A stretch of 64,000 nucleotides of DNA from JAJPKK01 sp963781195 (GCA_963781195.1 CAWAEZ010000011.1:682001-746000); one strand, 5' to 3'. Positions 54,625 through 63,888 are shown, counted from the first letter of the stretch. Notes: a model not told the origin generated them from the sequence alone. A program made the numbers and translations.

Positions 54625-56200
54625 GTGATCAACCGGGATCTTAGCCCGGCGCCGCGATTAGTCCGTAGGCCGCCTGCGAGTGCGGCTGCGGCTCAACGTG
54701 CGCGCCACATCAATGCAACGGCAGGGGTGCCACGGCGCCCGGAGCGCGATCTTTCGCGAATGCCGCTTGCCAATGTCCGTCTGGACGCCGCCGCCAGGTT
54801 CGAACCGGGCTGGCGCCCCGCACGGCGAAAAACCAGCTTTGACTATGGGGTGCTGTTGCTTTCTTGCGGATTGATCGGTGCTACGGCCGGCTGCTTCTGG
54901 CTGCTCTACGGCGTGCTCGGCACGTCCGACCTTGCGGCGCCGCCGCAGGCGGGCCTGCGCATGCCGACCACCGACGGCTATGCCGCACCGCATTCGAACC
55001 AGAACTACCCCGTCGCCACGGTCGTGAGGACGGGAAAATCCGAATTCGCTCATCAGGTCCGGACGGCCGGTGGTCATCGGTGCCAACGAAGCGAATGCCA
55101 TCAAGGCGATCCAGCAGGTGGTTCGCGGCGGCCCGGATACGCGGCCGGCCCCGACCTATGTCACGGCGAGCCTCCCTTCGCCCAGCCGGATCCAGATTCC
55201 GAGCTACTACGCGCCGCTGCGCGAGAGCGCGGCCAATCGGGAACCCGATCGGCCCAAGGAGACCAAGGCGCTGACCCGGGTTGCGACATTGGAGACCGTG
55301 CCTCCGGTGCCCCGCACCGCGATCGCGCCCGCCCTTCCGCGGATTCCGCTCGACAGCGAGCCGAAGGTCGATCTCGTGTCGTTCCAGTCGGCGCCGTTCC
55401 CGCATGATGGCCGGTCGTACAGCGATTCCCATGTCCTGTTGACCGTGCCGCCCGGGTTCGACGCCAACAAGCCCGCGGTGATGATCGTTTACTTCCACGG
55501 CCACCGGGCGACCCTCGCGCGCGATGTCCGCGATCGCCAGAAGCTGCCCGACCAGATTGCGGCCTCGGGCGTCAACGCGGTGCTCGTCGCCCCGCAATTC
55601 GCATTCGACGCCGCCGATTCCAATCCGGGGAAGTTCTCGGAGTCCGGTGGATTCAAGCGGTTCCTCGACGAAGCCGCCCTGCAGCTCGCCAAGCTTCACG
55701 GCGATCCGCGGACCATTCGCACCTTCGCCAACATGCCGGTCGTCATCGTCGCCTACAGCGGCGGCTTCGGTCCGACCCTCGCGGTACTAGACCACGGCGG
55801 GATCCCGAAATCGCGCCTGCGCGGCATCGTGCTGCTCGATGCGCTCTACAGCGGCATCGACCGGTTCGCCAACTGGATCACGGAGAATCGCTCGGGCTTC
55901 TTCGTGAGTTCCTATACGCCGCACACCCGTGGCCACAATGTCGATCTCGAATCCATCTTGCACGCGCGCTCGATACCGTACGGCGCCGAGCTCAAGCCGG
56001 ACCACATGGCGGGCAGCGTGACGTTCCTGCCGGCCGGCCCGATCTCGCATCGCGATTTCGTGACCCATGCCTGGGCCGACAATCCGGTGAAAGATATTCT
56101 CGTCCGGCTCGACGAGTACGATTCGCGGACCCAGACGGCGAGGAATGGCGGATCGAGGCCGGTCGCTGCGGTCTCGGTGCCGGCGCCGGCACAGAATTAG
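54625..56200 (+). pseudogene. Membrane-anchored alpha/beta-hydrolase-like protein, frameshifted
   Basis: The frame opens at a GTG (54625, after GGTGGGGG). It encodes a basic N-terminus and one transmembrane helix (VLLLSCGLIGATAGCFWLLYG near residues 75-95) and is coherent to about 55035. The continuation is in the next frame (RSGRPVVIGANEANAIKAIQ) up to the stop at 56198-56200. That part has a hydrolase-like core: YFHGHRATLARD and the elbow VVIVAYSGGFGPTLAV with a candidate nucleophile Ser. One extra base, most simply an A in the AAAA run at 55035-55038, explains the break. If this is a sequencing error, the intact protein would be about 524 residues. No catalytic function is proven. Confidence 0.6.
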
Positions 56201-56371
56201 GCTCGACGAGCGTCGCCTTCGCGGCCGGCGGACGCGGGAGCCGTGCGCGCAGTGACATGCCGCGCCCACGGAGAGGTGCCGCGCACGCTTACAGCGGTCC
56301 GTCCGGAGTGCTACCATCGAGGGTGCCGCTCGCGTCGTCGGATGCGCGTGGCCAACTGGGAGGTAGCAACA

Positions 56372-57190
56372 ATGAGAACACTCTTTTCCGCTCTGGTCCT
56401 GGTGTCGAGCCTCGCCGCAGGTACGGCGATCGCCCAGCCCTACACGCCCAACGACGCCGGCGTGACCATGGGGCACTGGCACCTCAATTCTCGCGACGTC
56501 GCGGCCAACAAGAAGATCTTCGTCGGCATGGGCGGCGTCGACACCAGCGATGAGCGCCTGCAGAAGGTCACCTTTCCCGGCGTCGTCGTGAACCTCAATC
56601 TCGCCGGCGGCGCACCGCCGCCCACCGCCGGTTCGGTGGGCTCGACGGTGAACCATGTCGGCTTCGTCGTGAAGGACGTGCCGTCGTCCGTCGCCAAGTG
56701 GAAGGCGGCTGGCGTTCCGGTGCTCCCCGGCACCAACGGTCGGCTCGACCAGGCCTATGTCGAGACCCCGGACGGCCTGAAGATCGAGATTCTGGAAAAC
56801 AAGAATCAGAGCGAGCCGATCCGGCACGAGCACGTCCACTTCTTCGTGCCGCAGGATCAGGTCCCGCTGATCCAGGCCTGGTACGCCAAGACCTTCGGCG
56901 CCAAGGCGAGCACCCGCAACAACGCCCCGGTCGACGACGTCCCCGGCGCGCAGCTGCGGTTCAACAAGGCAGATGCTGCACAGGCGCCCACCAAGGGGCG
57001 CGTGCTCGACCACATCGGCTTCGACGTGGTCGACCTCCAGGCCTTCGTCAAGAAGCTCGAGGCCGACGGCATCAAGCTCGACCGGCCCTACACCAAGAAC
57101 CCCAATGGCATCGGGCTCGCCTTCATCACCGATCCCTGGGGCACCTATATCGAGATCAACGAGCGGCCGAAGCCGGTCTACCTGCCGTAA
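56372..57190 (+). CDS. Secreted two-domain VOC-family protein
   Basis: A 272-residue protein with GGGAGG before the ATG at 56372 and a Sec signal peptide (SALVLVSSLAAGTAIA, cut before QPYTPN). Two VOC half-domains follow (GHWHLNSRDVAANKKIF and HEHVHFFVPQDQVPLIQAWY), each with plausible metal-binding His and Glu. A periplasmic location is unusual for glyoxalase-fold proteins. Substrate unknown. Confidence 0.82.
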   Translation: MRTLFSALVLVSSLAAGTAIAQPYTPNDAGVTMGHWHLNSRDVAANKKIFVGMGGVDTSDERLQKVTFPGVVVNLNLAGGAPPPTAGSVGSTVNHVGFVVKDVPSSVAKWKAAGVPVLPGTNGRLDQAYVETPDGLKIEILENKNQSEPIRHEHVHFFVPQDQVPLIQAWYAKTFGAKASTRNNAPVDDVPGAQLRFNKADAAQAPTKGRVLDHIGFDVVDLQAFVKKLEADGIKLDRPYTKNPNGIGLAFITDPWGTYIEINERPKPVYLP

Positions 57191-57214
57191 CTTCCCGCGT
57201 GAATCCGTGGTGAC

Positions 57215-57236
57215 GACCCTCCCCCAACGGGGAGGG
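57215..57236 (+). terminator. Terminator-like hairpin after the VOC gene
   Basis: ACCCTCCCC-(4)-GGGGAGGGT, a perfect 9-bp stem 25 bp after the stop, followed by only TTC, so termination strength is uncertain. It may be another dispersed intergenic hairpin. Confidence 0.5.
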
Positions 57237-57353
57237 TTCGACGCTTCAGAACAGCCAACACGTTTCGTGACGACGTCGAAGACGTGACGATTTCGACCCG
57301 CAAGGCCGGTCCGGACAATCGTGTCCCGACTGACCGGAACGGTCGGACCCGCT

Positions 57354-58553
57354 TTACGACGTCAGGCAGTTACCCACGTTCCAGCCGTAGAGCCATTCGA
57401 CGGCGTCGTAGAAACGTTCGGGCGTCCTCCCCTTCCACAGCGAGTTTCGCACCAGGCGCTCGACGCCCTTGGCGTGATAGATGCGCCCCATCTCGCGGCC
57501 GGACAGAACGATGCGGGCCGTCCGCGTCACGCGCGAGCGTTGATAGAGATCGAACGCCGCGACGATGTCATTGTGATTGACCCGCAGGGCTTCGCCCAGC
57601 GCGACCGCATCCTCCAGCGCCATACAGGCACCCTGCGCCATGTATTGCGTGGTCGGATGCGCCGCATCACCCAGCAGCGTGACCCGGTCGAAGCTCCACC
57701 GGCCGATCGGCTCGCGGTCGGCGGTCGCCCAGCGCTTCCAGCTTTTCGGCAGGTCGATGAGCTGGCGCGCCTTCGGGCAGATATCCTGGAAGTAGCTCTG
57801 CACTTCCTCCTTGCTGCCCTCGGTGACGCCCCACTCCTCCTGGTCGCGGCTGTGGAACGTCACCACGACATTGTATTGCTCGCCGCCTCGCAGCGGGTAA
57901 TGCACCAGATGACAGTTCGGGCCGACCCAGATGCTGGCGGCATTCCACTGCAGCTCTTTCGGAAAATCCTTCTTTTCGACCACCGCGCGATACACCACAT
58001 GGCCGGTGACCCGGGGCGGATCGGCGACGTATTGGGCCCGCACGACCGACTTCCCGCCGTCCGCCCCGATCAAGGCGAGGCCGCGATGGGCGACGCCGTT
58101 CTGGTCGAAGACCGTCACACCGTCGGCGTCCTGCTCGACCCGCTCGACGCGCGTGGAGGTCAGAAATTCGACCCGCTTCGTCTCCTGCGCCGCCTCGAGG
58201 AGCGACAGATGAATGTCGACCCGGTGAATGACGGCATAGGGATTTCCGAACCGCTTGCGGAAGGCCTCGCCGGTCGGAATGCGGCCGACCAGCGTTCCGT
58301 CGATGGCGTCGTGCATCACCAACTCGTCGGTGAAGACCGCGCGCGCCCGCGTCTTGTCGCCGACCCCGAGGGCGTCGAAGGCGTGGAATGCATTGGGACC
58401 GAGCTGGATCCCCGCGCCGATCTCTCCGATCTCCGGCGCCTGCTCCAGCACCGTGACGGGAAAGCCCTGGCGCACCAGCGCCAAGGCGACGGCAAGGCCG
58501 CCAATGCCGCCGCCTGCGACGAGGACGGGCAGCGAAGATGTTTGTGGTGTCAT
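57354..58553 (-). CDS. FAD-dependent aromatic monooxygenase, 3-hydroxybenzoate 6-hydroxylase-like
   Basis: A 399-residue flavoprotein hydroxylase. A GGAGG site lies 5 bp before the ATG at 58553. FAD-binding GGGIGGLAVALAL, the DG motif ALIGADGGKSVVR and the GD motif LLGDAAHPTTQYMAQGACMA are in order. The overall sequence (GAGIQLGPNAFHAFDALG, ending in LYGWNVGNCLTS) is closest to the 3-hydroxybenzoate 6-hydroxylase/salicylate hydroxylase group, which makes gentisate or catechol. No ring-cleavage gene is linked here, so the physiological substrate is open. Confidence 0.87.
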   Translation of the reverse strand: MTPQTSSLPVLVAGGGIGGLAVALALVRQGFPVTVLEQAPEIGEIGAGIQLGPNAFHAFDALGVGDKTRARAVFTDELVMHDAIDGTLVGRIPTGEAFRKRFGNPYAVIHRVDIHLSLLEAAQETKRVEFLTSTRVERVEQDADGVTVFDQNGVAHRGLALIGADGGKSVVRAQYVADPPRVTGHVVYRAVVEKKDFPKELQWNAASIWVGPNCHLVHYPLRGGEQYNVVVTFHSRDQEEWGVTEGSKEEVQSYFQDICPKARQLIDLPKSWKRWATADREPIGRWSFDRVTLLGDAAHPTTQYMAQGACMALEDAVALGEALRVNHNDIVAAFDLYQRSRVTRTARIVLSGREMGRIYHAKGVERLVRNSLWKGRTPERFYDAVEWLYGWNVGNCLTS

Positions 58554-58738
58554 GAGTCCTCCCTCGCTCGGCCATCGGTTTACTCCTTTGTGCCGTTTCG
58601 TTGTCAACGATTCGCGTTTCTTGTCCGACGGCCGGGCGCTGTCATGGCCAGACGCGCGAAGCGCGCTCGCCGCACGGCCGCTGCCACTCCCACCCGCGCA
58701 TCGGCGCCCTGCGAGCAACCGGAAAACCGCTCAGCTCT

Positions 58739-59758
58739 TCACCACTTCGCAGCAAACGCGTCGAAGGCGGACAGCGCGGCCGCCTTCTCGCCCTCGGCCA
58801 TAAAGGACGAGACGAAGGCATTGCGACCGAGGGTCTCGATTTCCGCCCGGCTCAGCGCCAGCGCCTCCTGCACGGCGATGAAATTCTCCGTCATGTAGCC
58901 GCCGAAATAGGAGGGATCGTCGGAGTTTACCGACACCAGCAGCCCGGCCTCGAGCATGCGGCGCAGCGGATGCCGGCGCAGGTCCGGGCACACCTGCAGG
59001 CGCTTGTTGGACAGCGGGCACACCGTCATCGGCATCCGCTCGCGCGCGATACGGGCGACCAGCGCGGAATCGTCCAGCGCCCGGTTGCCGTGATCGATGC
59101 GCCTGACCTCGAGGATGTCGAGGGCCTCGCAGACATACGAAGCGGGCCCCTCCTCTCCGGCATGGGCCACGGGCACGAAGCCCTCCTGCCGCGCCCGCGC
59201 ATAGACGCGGGCGAATTTCGACGGCGGATTGCCCTTTTCCGAGGAGTCCAGCCCGACCCCGAAAATATGCTCCTTGCACCGGCAGCCCTGGGCCAGCGTG
59301 TCGAACGCCTCGTCCTCGGAGAGGTGCCGCAGGAAGCACATGATCAGCTTCGAGGTGATGCCGAACTCGCGGCGCGCGCGGTCGAACGCGTCGGTCAGCC
59401 CGGACAACACCGTGTCGAACGAAACGCCGCGCCCGGTGTGGCCCTGCGGATCGAAGAACACCTCGACGTGGCGCACGTTCTGCTCCGCCATCCGCGTCAG
59501 ATAGGCGAAGGCGAGATCGAAGAAATCCTGCCGCGTGTGCAGCACGGACATGCCGGCATAATAGAGATCGAGGAAATCCTGCAGCGAGTTGAACCGGTAG
59601 GCGGTCCGGATCGCCTCGACATCGGCATAGGGCAGCGTCACGCCGTTCCGCTTCGCGAGCGCCATCATCATCTCGGGCTCGAGCGTCCCCTCGATGTGAA
59701 GGTGCAGCTCGGCCTTCGGCATCGCGGAGATGAAGCGATGTAGCCGTGCCTGGTCCAT
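58739..59758 (-). CDS. Adenine deaminase (adenosine deaminase superfamily, Aah1-like)
   Basis: A 339-residue metal-dependent deaminase. KAELHLHIEGTLEPE supplies the HxH zinc ligands, and further ligands and catalytic residues are in VAHAGEEGP (His, Glu), VRRIDHGNR and VNSDDPSYFGGY. The phrases SLQDFLDLYYAGMSVL and LDSSEKGNPPSKF match the adenine deaminase type rather than adenosine deaminase. It converts adenine to hypoxanthine and ammonia. 89 bp downstream of the DUF1989 gene in the same orientation. Confidence 0.9.
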   Translation of the reverse strand: MDQARLHRFISAMPKAELHLHIEGTLEPEMMMALAKRNGVTLPYADVEAIRTAYRFNSLQDFLDLYYAGMSVLHTRQDFFDLAFAYLTRMAEQNVRHVEVFFDPQGHTGRGVSFDTVLSGLTDAFDRARREFGITSKLIMCFLRHLSEDEAFDTLAQGCRCKEHIFGVGLDSSEKGNPPSKFARVYARARQEGFVPVAHAGEEGPASYVCEALDILEVRRIDHGNRALDDSALVARIARERMPMTVCPLSNKRLQVCPDLRRHPLRRMLEAGLLVSVNSDDPSYFGGYMTENFIAVQEALALSRAEIETLGRNAFVSSFMAEGEKAAALSAFDAFAAKW

Positions 59759-59847
59759 ACGGATTTCTGCCTCGTCGTGCGCAACGTTGCAAGAAGCGGA
59801 CCCGCCTTCATGTCCGCGCCCTGCTGCCGCACGTCAGGCGGAGGAGA

Positions 59848-60789
59848 TCACCCGCCCTTCGGCTCACCGATAGCCGGCGCCCCGGAATGCGCGGCGAGGA
59901 ACCGCTCCTCCCACCACGAGAACAGGATGTCGCGCAACGCCGCCGCGTCATCGTCGCCGTAGAGGGGGAGCTTCGCCTGCCTCAGCAATTCGGCCTCGTC
60001 CGCCGACAGCGTCACGGGAAGGTCGCTGACCACGATGGGGACGTTCGCGAATTCGGGCGCGTAGGCGGGATCGCGCCGCAACGGGCGGTCGGACTTGATG
60101 GTCGGGTTGCGGAACATCGCGGGCGTCCGCTGGCTGCGCAATACCGGCACCTCGGGAACCGCGGCGAGGTCGGCCTCGGTCGCAGCGAAGACCGTCAGCC
60201 GGATCGGCTTGAGGGAGAAGTTGCTGGTGCGCATCACGTCGGCGCCGCACACGTTCGGCACGGCCAGCACATCCATCAGCGCCAACAGGTCGACGTGATC
60301 GCCGGGCTTGGTGTTCTGGCGCGTCATGGTGGCGTGGCCGTCCAGCGTCACCTCGGTGCACATGAAAAGGTTGAAGCTGTCGTGCACGTCGTCGGGCGTC
60401 AGCCCGTATTCGCGTTGCGCCTCCGCCTGGATGTCGTGGCAGTTGGTGTGGACGTCGAACCCGTAGGCGCTCTCGTAGACATACGCGCTGCAGCGGGGAA
60501 ACAGCACGTCGTTGCGGCCATAGGTATCGGCGAGGATGTACAGCATGGCCCGCTCGCGCGGCGGTGCCGACCACATGAAGGTGCCGCGGGAGGGGTGGAA
60601 GCCGTGCACCGTGCGGGTCCGCCCGCAATGCATGAATTCCTTGTAGTCATGGAGATTGAAGCAGTTGAAGTCGACGCACTGGCCGCCCTCGATCTGTTCA
60701 ATCCGCAGGATTTGCCCGCGCAGCAACTCGATCGCCTTGCCGGTGCCCGGCTCCATCACACAGTGCCAGATCTCCTGACGCGCGCTCAT
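59848..60789 (-). CDS. DUF1989 / urea carboxylase-associated-family protein
   Basis: A 313-residue protein. The N-terminal region (GKAIELLRGQILRIEQIEGGQCVDFNCFN) and the block RTRTVHGFHPSRGTFMW followed by NCHDIQAEAQREYGLTPDD are typical of DUF1989, with conserved Cys and His that probably bind metal. Members sit in urea/allophanate or pyrimidine-like nitrogen pathways, but their reaction is not settled. The start overlaps the stop of a 55-residue ribbon-helix-helix gene (ATGA), and it precedes adenine deaminase, pointing to purine-nitrogen use. Confidence 0.88.
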   Translation of the reverse strand: MSARQEIWHCVMEPGTGKAIELLRGQILRIEQIEGGQCVDFNCFNLHDYKEFMHCGRTRTVHGFHPSRGTFMWSAPPRERAMLYILADTYGRNDVLFPRCSAYVYESAYGFDVHTNCHDIQAEAQREYGLTPDDVHDSFNLFMCTEVTLDGHATMTRQNTKPGDHVDLLALMDVLAVPNVCGADVMRTSNFSLKPIRLTVFAATEADLAAVPEVPVLRSQRTPAMFRNPTIKSDRPLRRDPAYAPEFANVPIVVSDLPVTLSADEAELLRQAKLPLYGDDDAAALRDILFSWWEERFLAAHSGAPAIGEPKGG

Positions 60790-60953
60790 CGCTGGACGCC
60801 TTTGCTTTCGGAGGCACGGGCGGCGGCATATTCGCGCAGCGCCAGCCGCACCAGCGCAGCGCGATCCTGCGCGACGCCGGCAGCAATGGTGCGATCAACC
60901 AGCGCCAGCTGTTGCTGATTGAGCTTCAAGGTGACTGTGATCCCATTCGTCAT
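60786..60953 (-). CDS. Small ribbon-helix-helix (CopG/Arc-like) regulator
   Basis: A 55-residue protein, MTNGITVTLKLNQQQLALVD at the start. The alternating VTLKL beta-strand, then helix QQQLALVDRTIAAG and helix DRAALVRLALREYAAAR, is the ribbon-helix-helix plan. Its stop overlaps the DUF1989 start (TGA within ATGA at 60786-60789), so the two are translationally coupled. A near-perfect 20-bp palindrome lies 18 bp upstream of its start. It could be an autorepressor of the DUF1989-deaminase operon. Confidence 0.72.
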   Translation of the reverse strand: MTNGITVTLKLNQQQLALVDRTIAAGVAQDRAALVRLALREYAAARASESKGVQR

Positions 60954-60970
60954 GCAAGGCCCCCCGGTTT

Positions 60971-60990
60971 AAATCAGGTATACATGATTT
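60971..60990. promoter_or_regulatory. 20-bp near-palindrome, candidate operator
   Basis: AAATCAGGTATACATGATTT pairs with itself at all but one base pair and has a GTATAC core. The GTATAC core is common in GntR/FCD-type sites, while its position 18 bp from the ribbon-helix-helix gene would also suit autoregulation. It lies in the shared intergenic space with the divergent GntR gene. Confidence 0.65.
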
Positions 60991-61119
60991 GAAGATGCGC
61001 GCTCTTGGCCCAGTTGCGAGCCTCTGCCCGAAAAAATCGCTTTTATGGTCAATCATCAAGGCTAAATACTAGGCAGGCGACCTTATAGAAGGCATTCTTG
61101 CGCACAAAATTGGCTCGTC

Positions 61120-61152
61120 ACGCATACTTGTTTCCACGGCTCTCGTATGCGT
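61120..61152. promoter_or_regulatory. Spaced inverted repeat upstream of gntR
   Basis: ACGCATAC (61120-61127) and GTATGCGT (61145-61152) form an exact 8-bp inverted repeat with a 17-bp spacer, ending 45 bp before the gntR start. A candidate regulator site in the promoter region. Confidence 0.45.
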
Positions 61153-61197
61153 AATTTTGCGTGCCCCCGAATTGCGGAGCGGCCTTCGAGAGACGCC

Positions 61198-61935
61198 ATG
61201 ACCGCGAACCGATCGCGCACCGACACCGCTTATCAAGCGCTGCGCCAATGCATCATCGAGCAGGCGCTGCCGCCGGGCACGCGCCTCCCCGAGGATGTCA
61301 TCGGAAGTCAATTCGGCATGAGCCGCACGCTCGCCAGGGCGACGCTGGCGAGGCTCCAGCTCGAGGGCCTCGTCGAGGCCGGCCACAAGCGCACCGCGAC
61401 GGTGGCCCGGCCCTCGCTCGATGAGGCCAAGGACGACTTCGAGGTGCGTCGGGCTTTGGAGCGGGAGGTGATCCGGCTCGTGGCCGCGCGCTGGAAGCCG
61501 GAGTTCGGCGCAGTCCTAGAAGGCCATGTGCGCGAGGAGGAACAGGCGAAGGCGCGCGGCGACGCGCGGGTTTCGATCCAACTCGCCGGCGAGTTCCACA
61601 TCCGGCTCGCCGAGATGTCGGGCAACCGGCTGCTGCAGCGCTACCTCTCGGAAGTGGTGTCGCGCTGCTCGTTGATCCTTGCGCTCTACGGCCGCCCGCA
61701 TTCGCCTGAATGCGCCGTTGCCGAGCATCGCGAGATCATCGAGGCGCTGCGCGGCGGCGATGCCGAGACCGCCGCTGCCCTCATGGACCACCATGTCGGA
61801 TCGGTCGAAGAACGTGCACTGATCGGCGAACCGAACCTCGACCTCGGTGCCGTCTTGTCGTGCTATGCGGCGGGCATCGAGACGACCCGGAGCGTGACGC
61901 CATTAAAGCCCCGCAAGCGGACGGCCGCGCGATGA
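61198..61935 (+). CDS. GntR-family transcriptional regulator, FCD type
   Basis: A 245-residue protein. The N-terminal winged helix (YQALRQCIIEQALPPGTRLPED, FGMSRTLARATLARLQLEGLV) is followed by an FCD ligand domain with the metal-type pattern (EFHIRLAEMSGN, AEHREIIEALRGGD, HHVGSVEERAL). FCD regulators of this kind often respond to organic acids or purine-pathway metabolites. It is coupled by ATGA overlap to the flavin reductase gene and faces the ribbon-helix-helix/DUF1989 operon. Confidence 0.92.
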   Translation: MTANRSRTDTAYQALRQCIIEQALPPGTRLPEDVIGSQFGMSRTLARATLARLQLEGLVEAGHKRTATVARPSLDEAKDDFEVRRALEREVIRLVAARWKPEFGAVLEGHVREEEQAKARGDARVSIQLAGEFHIRLAEMSGNRLLQRYLSEVVSRCSLILALYGRPHSPECAVAEHREIIEALRGGDAETAAALMDHHVGSVEERALIGEPNLDLGAVLSCYAAGIETTRSVTPLKPRKRTAAR

Positions 61936-62660
61936 CGCCGGAAACCCGCCTGGCGGAAACCGAGACCGCCGCGAGCGGCCACGTCCATTTCGATCTTGCC
62001 GCATTGTCGGCACGCGACCGCTACAAGCTGATCATCGGCACGGTCATCCCCCGCCCCATCGCATTCGTGACGACCGTGAACGAGCATGGCCGCGTCAACG
62101 CCGCACCCTACAGCTTCTTCAACTGTCTCTCGGCCGATCCCGCGATCGTCGCCATCGGCGTCGAGAACAAGCCGGATATGCGCTACAAGGACACCGCGCA
62201 CAATGTGCGCGTCACCGAGCAGTTCACCGTCAACATCGTCGACCACGCTCTCGTCGAGGCGATGAACGTCTGCGCCATCGCATTTCCCTCCGAGACCGAC
62301 GAACTCGCAATGGCCGGACTGACCGCGGTGCCCGGCACCCATGTCCGCTGTCCGCGCATCGCCGAGGCACCCGCCGCGCTGGAATGCCGGCGCTACATCA
62401 CCCTCGAAGTGGGACGTTCCCGCGAGATCATTCTGGGGGAGGTGCTCGGCATGTTCATCCGGGCCGACGCCGTCGATCCCGTCACCAAATACGTCGACCA
62501 GAAGAAGATGGACGCCATCGGCCGCATGGGCGGTCACGGCTATGCCTCGACCCGCGACCAGTTCGATCTCAAGACCTTGCCGCTCGCGGAATGGACCCGC
62601 CGTCACCCGCTCGCGGTTGCTGCGGCAGAACCGCTGGATGGAATTTCAGGAAGGAGATGA
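61932..62660 (+). CDS. Flavin reductase-like (FMN-binding split barrel) protein
   Basis: A 242-residue protein. The FMN-binding split-barrel motif IPRPIAFVTTVNEHGRVNAAPYSFFN lies near residue 40, followed by KDTAHNVRVTEQFTVNIV. Members supply reduced flavin to monooxygenases or are flavin esterase-like proteins. The start at 61932 overlaps the gntR stop, and the next gene starts 2 bp after this one ends. Substrate not known. Confidence 0.88.
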   Translation: MTPETRLAETETAASGHVHFDLAALSARDRYKLIIGTVIPRPIAFVTTVNEHGRVNAAPYSFFNCLSADPAIVAIGVENKPDMRYKDTAHNVRVTEQFTVNIVDHALVEAMNVCAIAFPSETDELAMAGLTAVPGTHVRCPRIAEAPAALECRRYITLEVGRSREIILGEVLGMFIRADAVDPVTKYVDQKKMDAIGRMGGHGYASTRDQFDLKTLPLAEWTRRHPLAVAAAEPLDGISGRR

Positions 62661-62662
62661 CC

Positions 62663-63757
62663 ATGGACAAAGTCGATTTCACACGTCGTGGATTTCTCGG
62701 CGCCACCGCTGCCTCGACCCTCTTCGCCGCCGGCGTGACGCCGGGCCGGGCCGCCACCACCGTCGGCTTCATCTATGTGGGGCCGCGCGACGACTGGGGC
62801 TGGAACCAGGCTCACGCCGTCGCCGCCAAGGCGCTCAAGGACAGCGGCATCAACGTGATCGAGGAAGAGAACGTGCCGGAGACCGACGCGGTCTCGAAGT
62901 CGATGGAGTCGATGATCAAGCTCGACGGGGCGACGCTCATCTTTCCGACCTCGTTCGGGTACTTCGATCCCTTCATGATCGACATGGCGAAGAAGTATCC
63001 CAACGTCGAGTTCCGTCATCCGACCTCGCTGTGGGACAAGTCCAAGCATCCGCCCAATGCCGGCGGCTACTTCTGCTACCTCGACCAGGCACATTACGTC
63101 GACGGCATCGCCGCCGGCCTCTCGACCAAGTCGAACAAGATCGGCTTCGTCGCCGCAAAGCCCATCGCGCTCGTGCTGCGCAACGTCAATTCGTTCCTGA
63201 TGGGCGTCAAGAAGGTCAATCCCGCCGCGGAAGTCCGGCTCATCATTACCGGAGATTGGTCGCTGCCGGTGCGCGAAGCGGAGTCGACCAACGCCCTGAT
63301 CGATGCCGGCTGCGACGTGATCGCCTGCCACGTCGACAGTCCCAAGGTGGTCGTCGAGCGCGCCGAGGGGCGCGGGGTCAAGACCTGCGGCCACAATGCC
63401 GATCAGAGCGCACTCGCGCCCAAGGGCTTCATCACCGGAGCCGAGCTCAAATGGGGCACGGTCTACACGAGCTACGCCGCCCTTATCTCCAAGGGTCAGA
63501 AGCTGCCGAACATCAACGAGGGCGGCTACGACAAGGACATGGTGAAGAGCACGGCGTTCGGTGCCGGCGCCAGCGAGCCGGCGCGTAAAGCCGTCGCCGC
63601 GGCAATCGCCGACCTCAAGGCGGGCAAACCGATCTTCGTCGGCCCACTCAAGGACAACAGGGGCAACGTCGTCATCGGTAAGACGCTGGGACTTTACGAT
63701 GGCGTGTTGTGGCAGACCAATTATCTGCTGGACGGCATCGTCGGCTCGATCACCTGA
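62663..63757 (+). CDS. BMP-family ABC transporter substrate-binding protein (PnrA-like) with Tat signal
   Basis: A 364-residue exported protein with AAGGAG 6 bp before the ATG. The Tat motif FTRRGFLGATAA leads to cleavage near GRA-ATTV. The Bmp/PnrA fold is shown by VGFIYVGPRDDWGWNQAH, LIFPTSFGYFDPFM and KIGFVAAKPIALVLRNVNSF. BMP proteins bind purine nucleosides or nucleobases for an ABC importer, which fits the neighbouring adenine deaminase. The ATPase and permease genes are not in the 243 bp that follow. Confidence 0.92.
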   Translation: MDKVDFTRRGFLGATAASTLFAAGVTPGRAATTVGFIYVGPRDDWGWNQAHAVAAKALKDSGINVIEEENVPETDAVSKSMESMIKLDGATLIFPTSFGYFDPFMIDMAKKYPNVEFRHPTSLWDKSKHPPNAGGYFCYLDQAHYVDGIAAGLSTKSNKIGFVAAKPIALVLRNVNSFLMGVKKVNPAAEVRLIITGDWSLPVREAESTNALIDAGCDVIACHVDSPKVVVERAEGRGVKTCGHNADQSALAPKGFITGAELKWGTVYTSYAALISKGQKLPNINEGGYDKDMVKSTAFGAGASEPARKAVAAAIADLKAGKPIFVGPLKDNRGNVVIGKTLGLYDGVLWQTNYLLDGIVGSIT

Positions 63758-63864
63758 CGCGATGCGGCGATCGGCCGCGTAAACGGTGACGTCAGCGCCG
63801 CGCTTGTTGCCGGCGATCGATGCACGGCGCTCGTTTGGACGGCCGCCGGGCCCGATGATCGGGA

Positions 63865-63888
63865 ATGGCCGGGCGCAAGCCCGGCCAT
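63865..63888. repeat. Dispersed GGCCGGGC/GCCCGGCC hairpin, copy 3
   Basis: Perfect 10-bp stem ATGGCCGGGC-(4)-GCCCGGCCAT, the same core as at 15483 and 44522. The final 240 bp of the window contain no other feature I can name. Confidence 0.88.

Noticed and set aside
55032..55038. GGGAAAA heptamer at the hydrolase frameshift, considered as a programmed -1 frameshift signal
   Set aside because: The heptamer is in the right register for -1 slippage, but the downstream coding part is in the +1 frame, so slippage there would not join the two halves.
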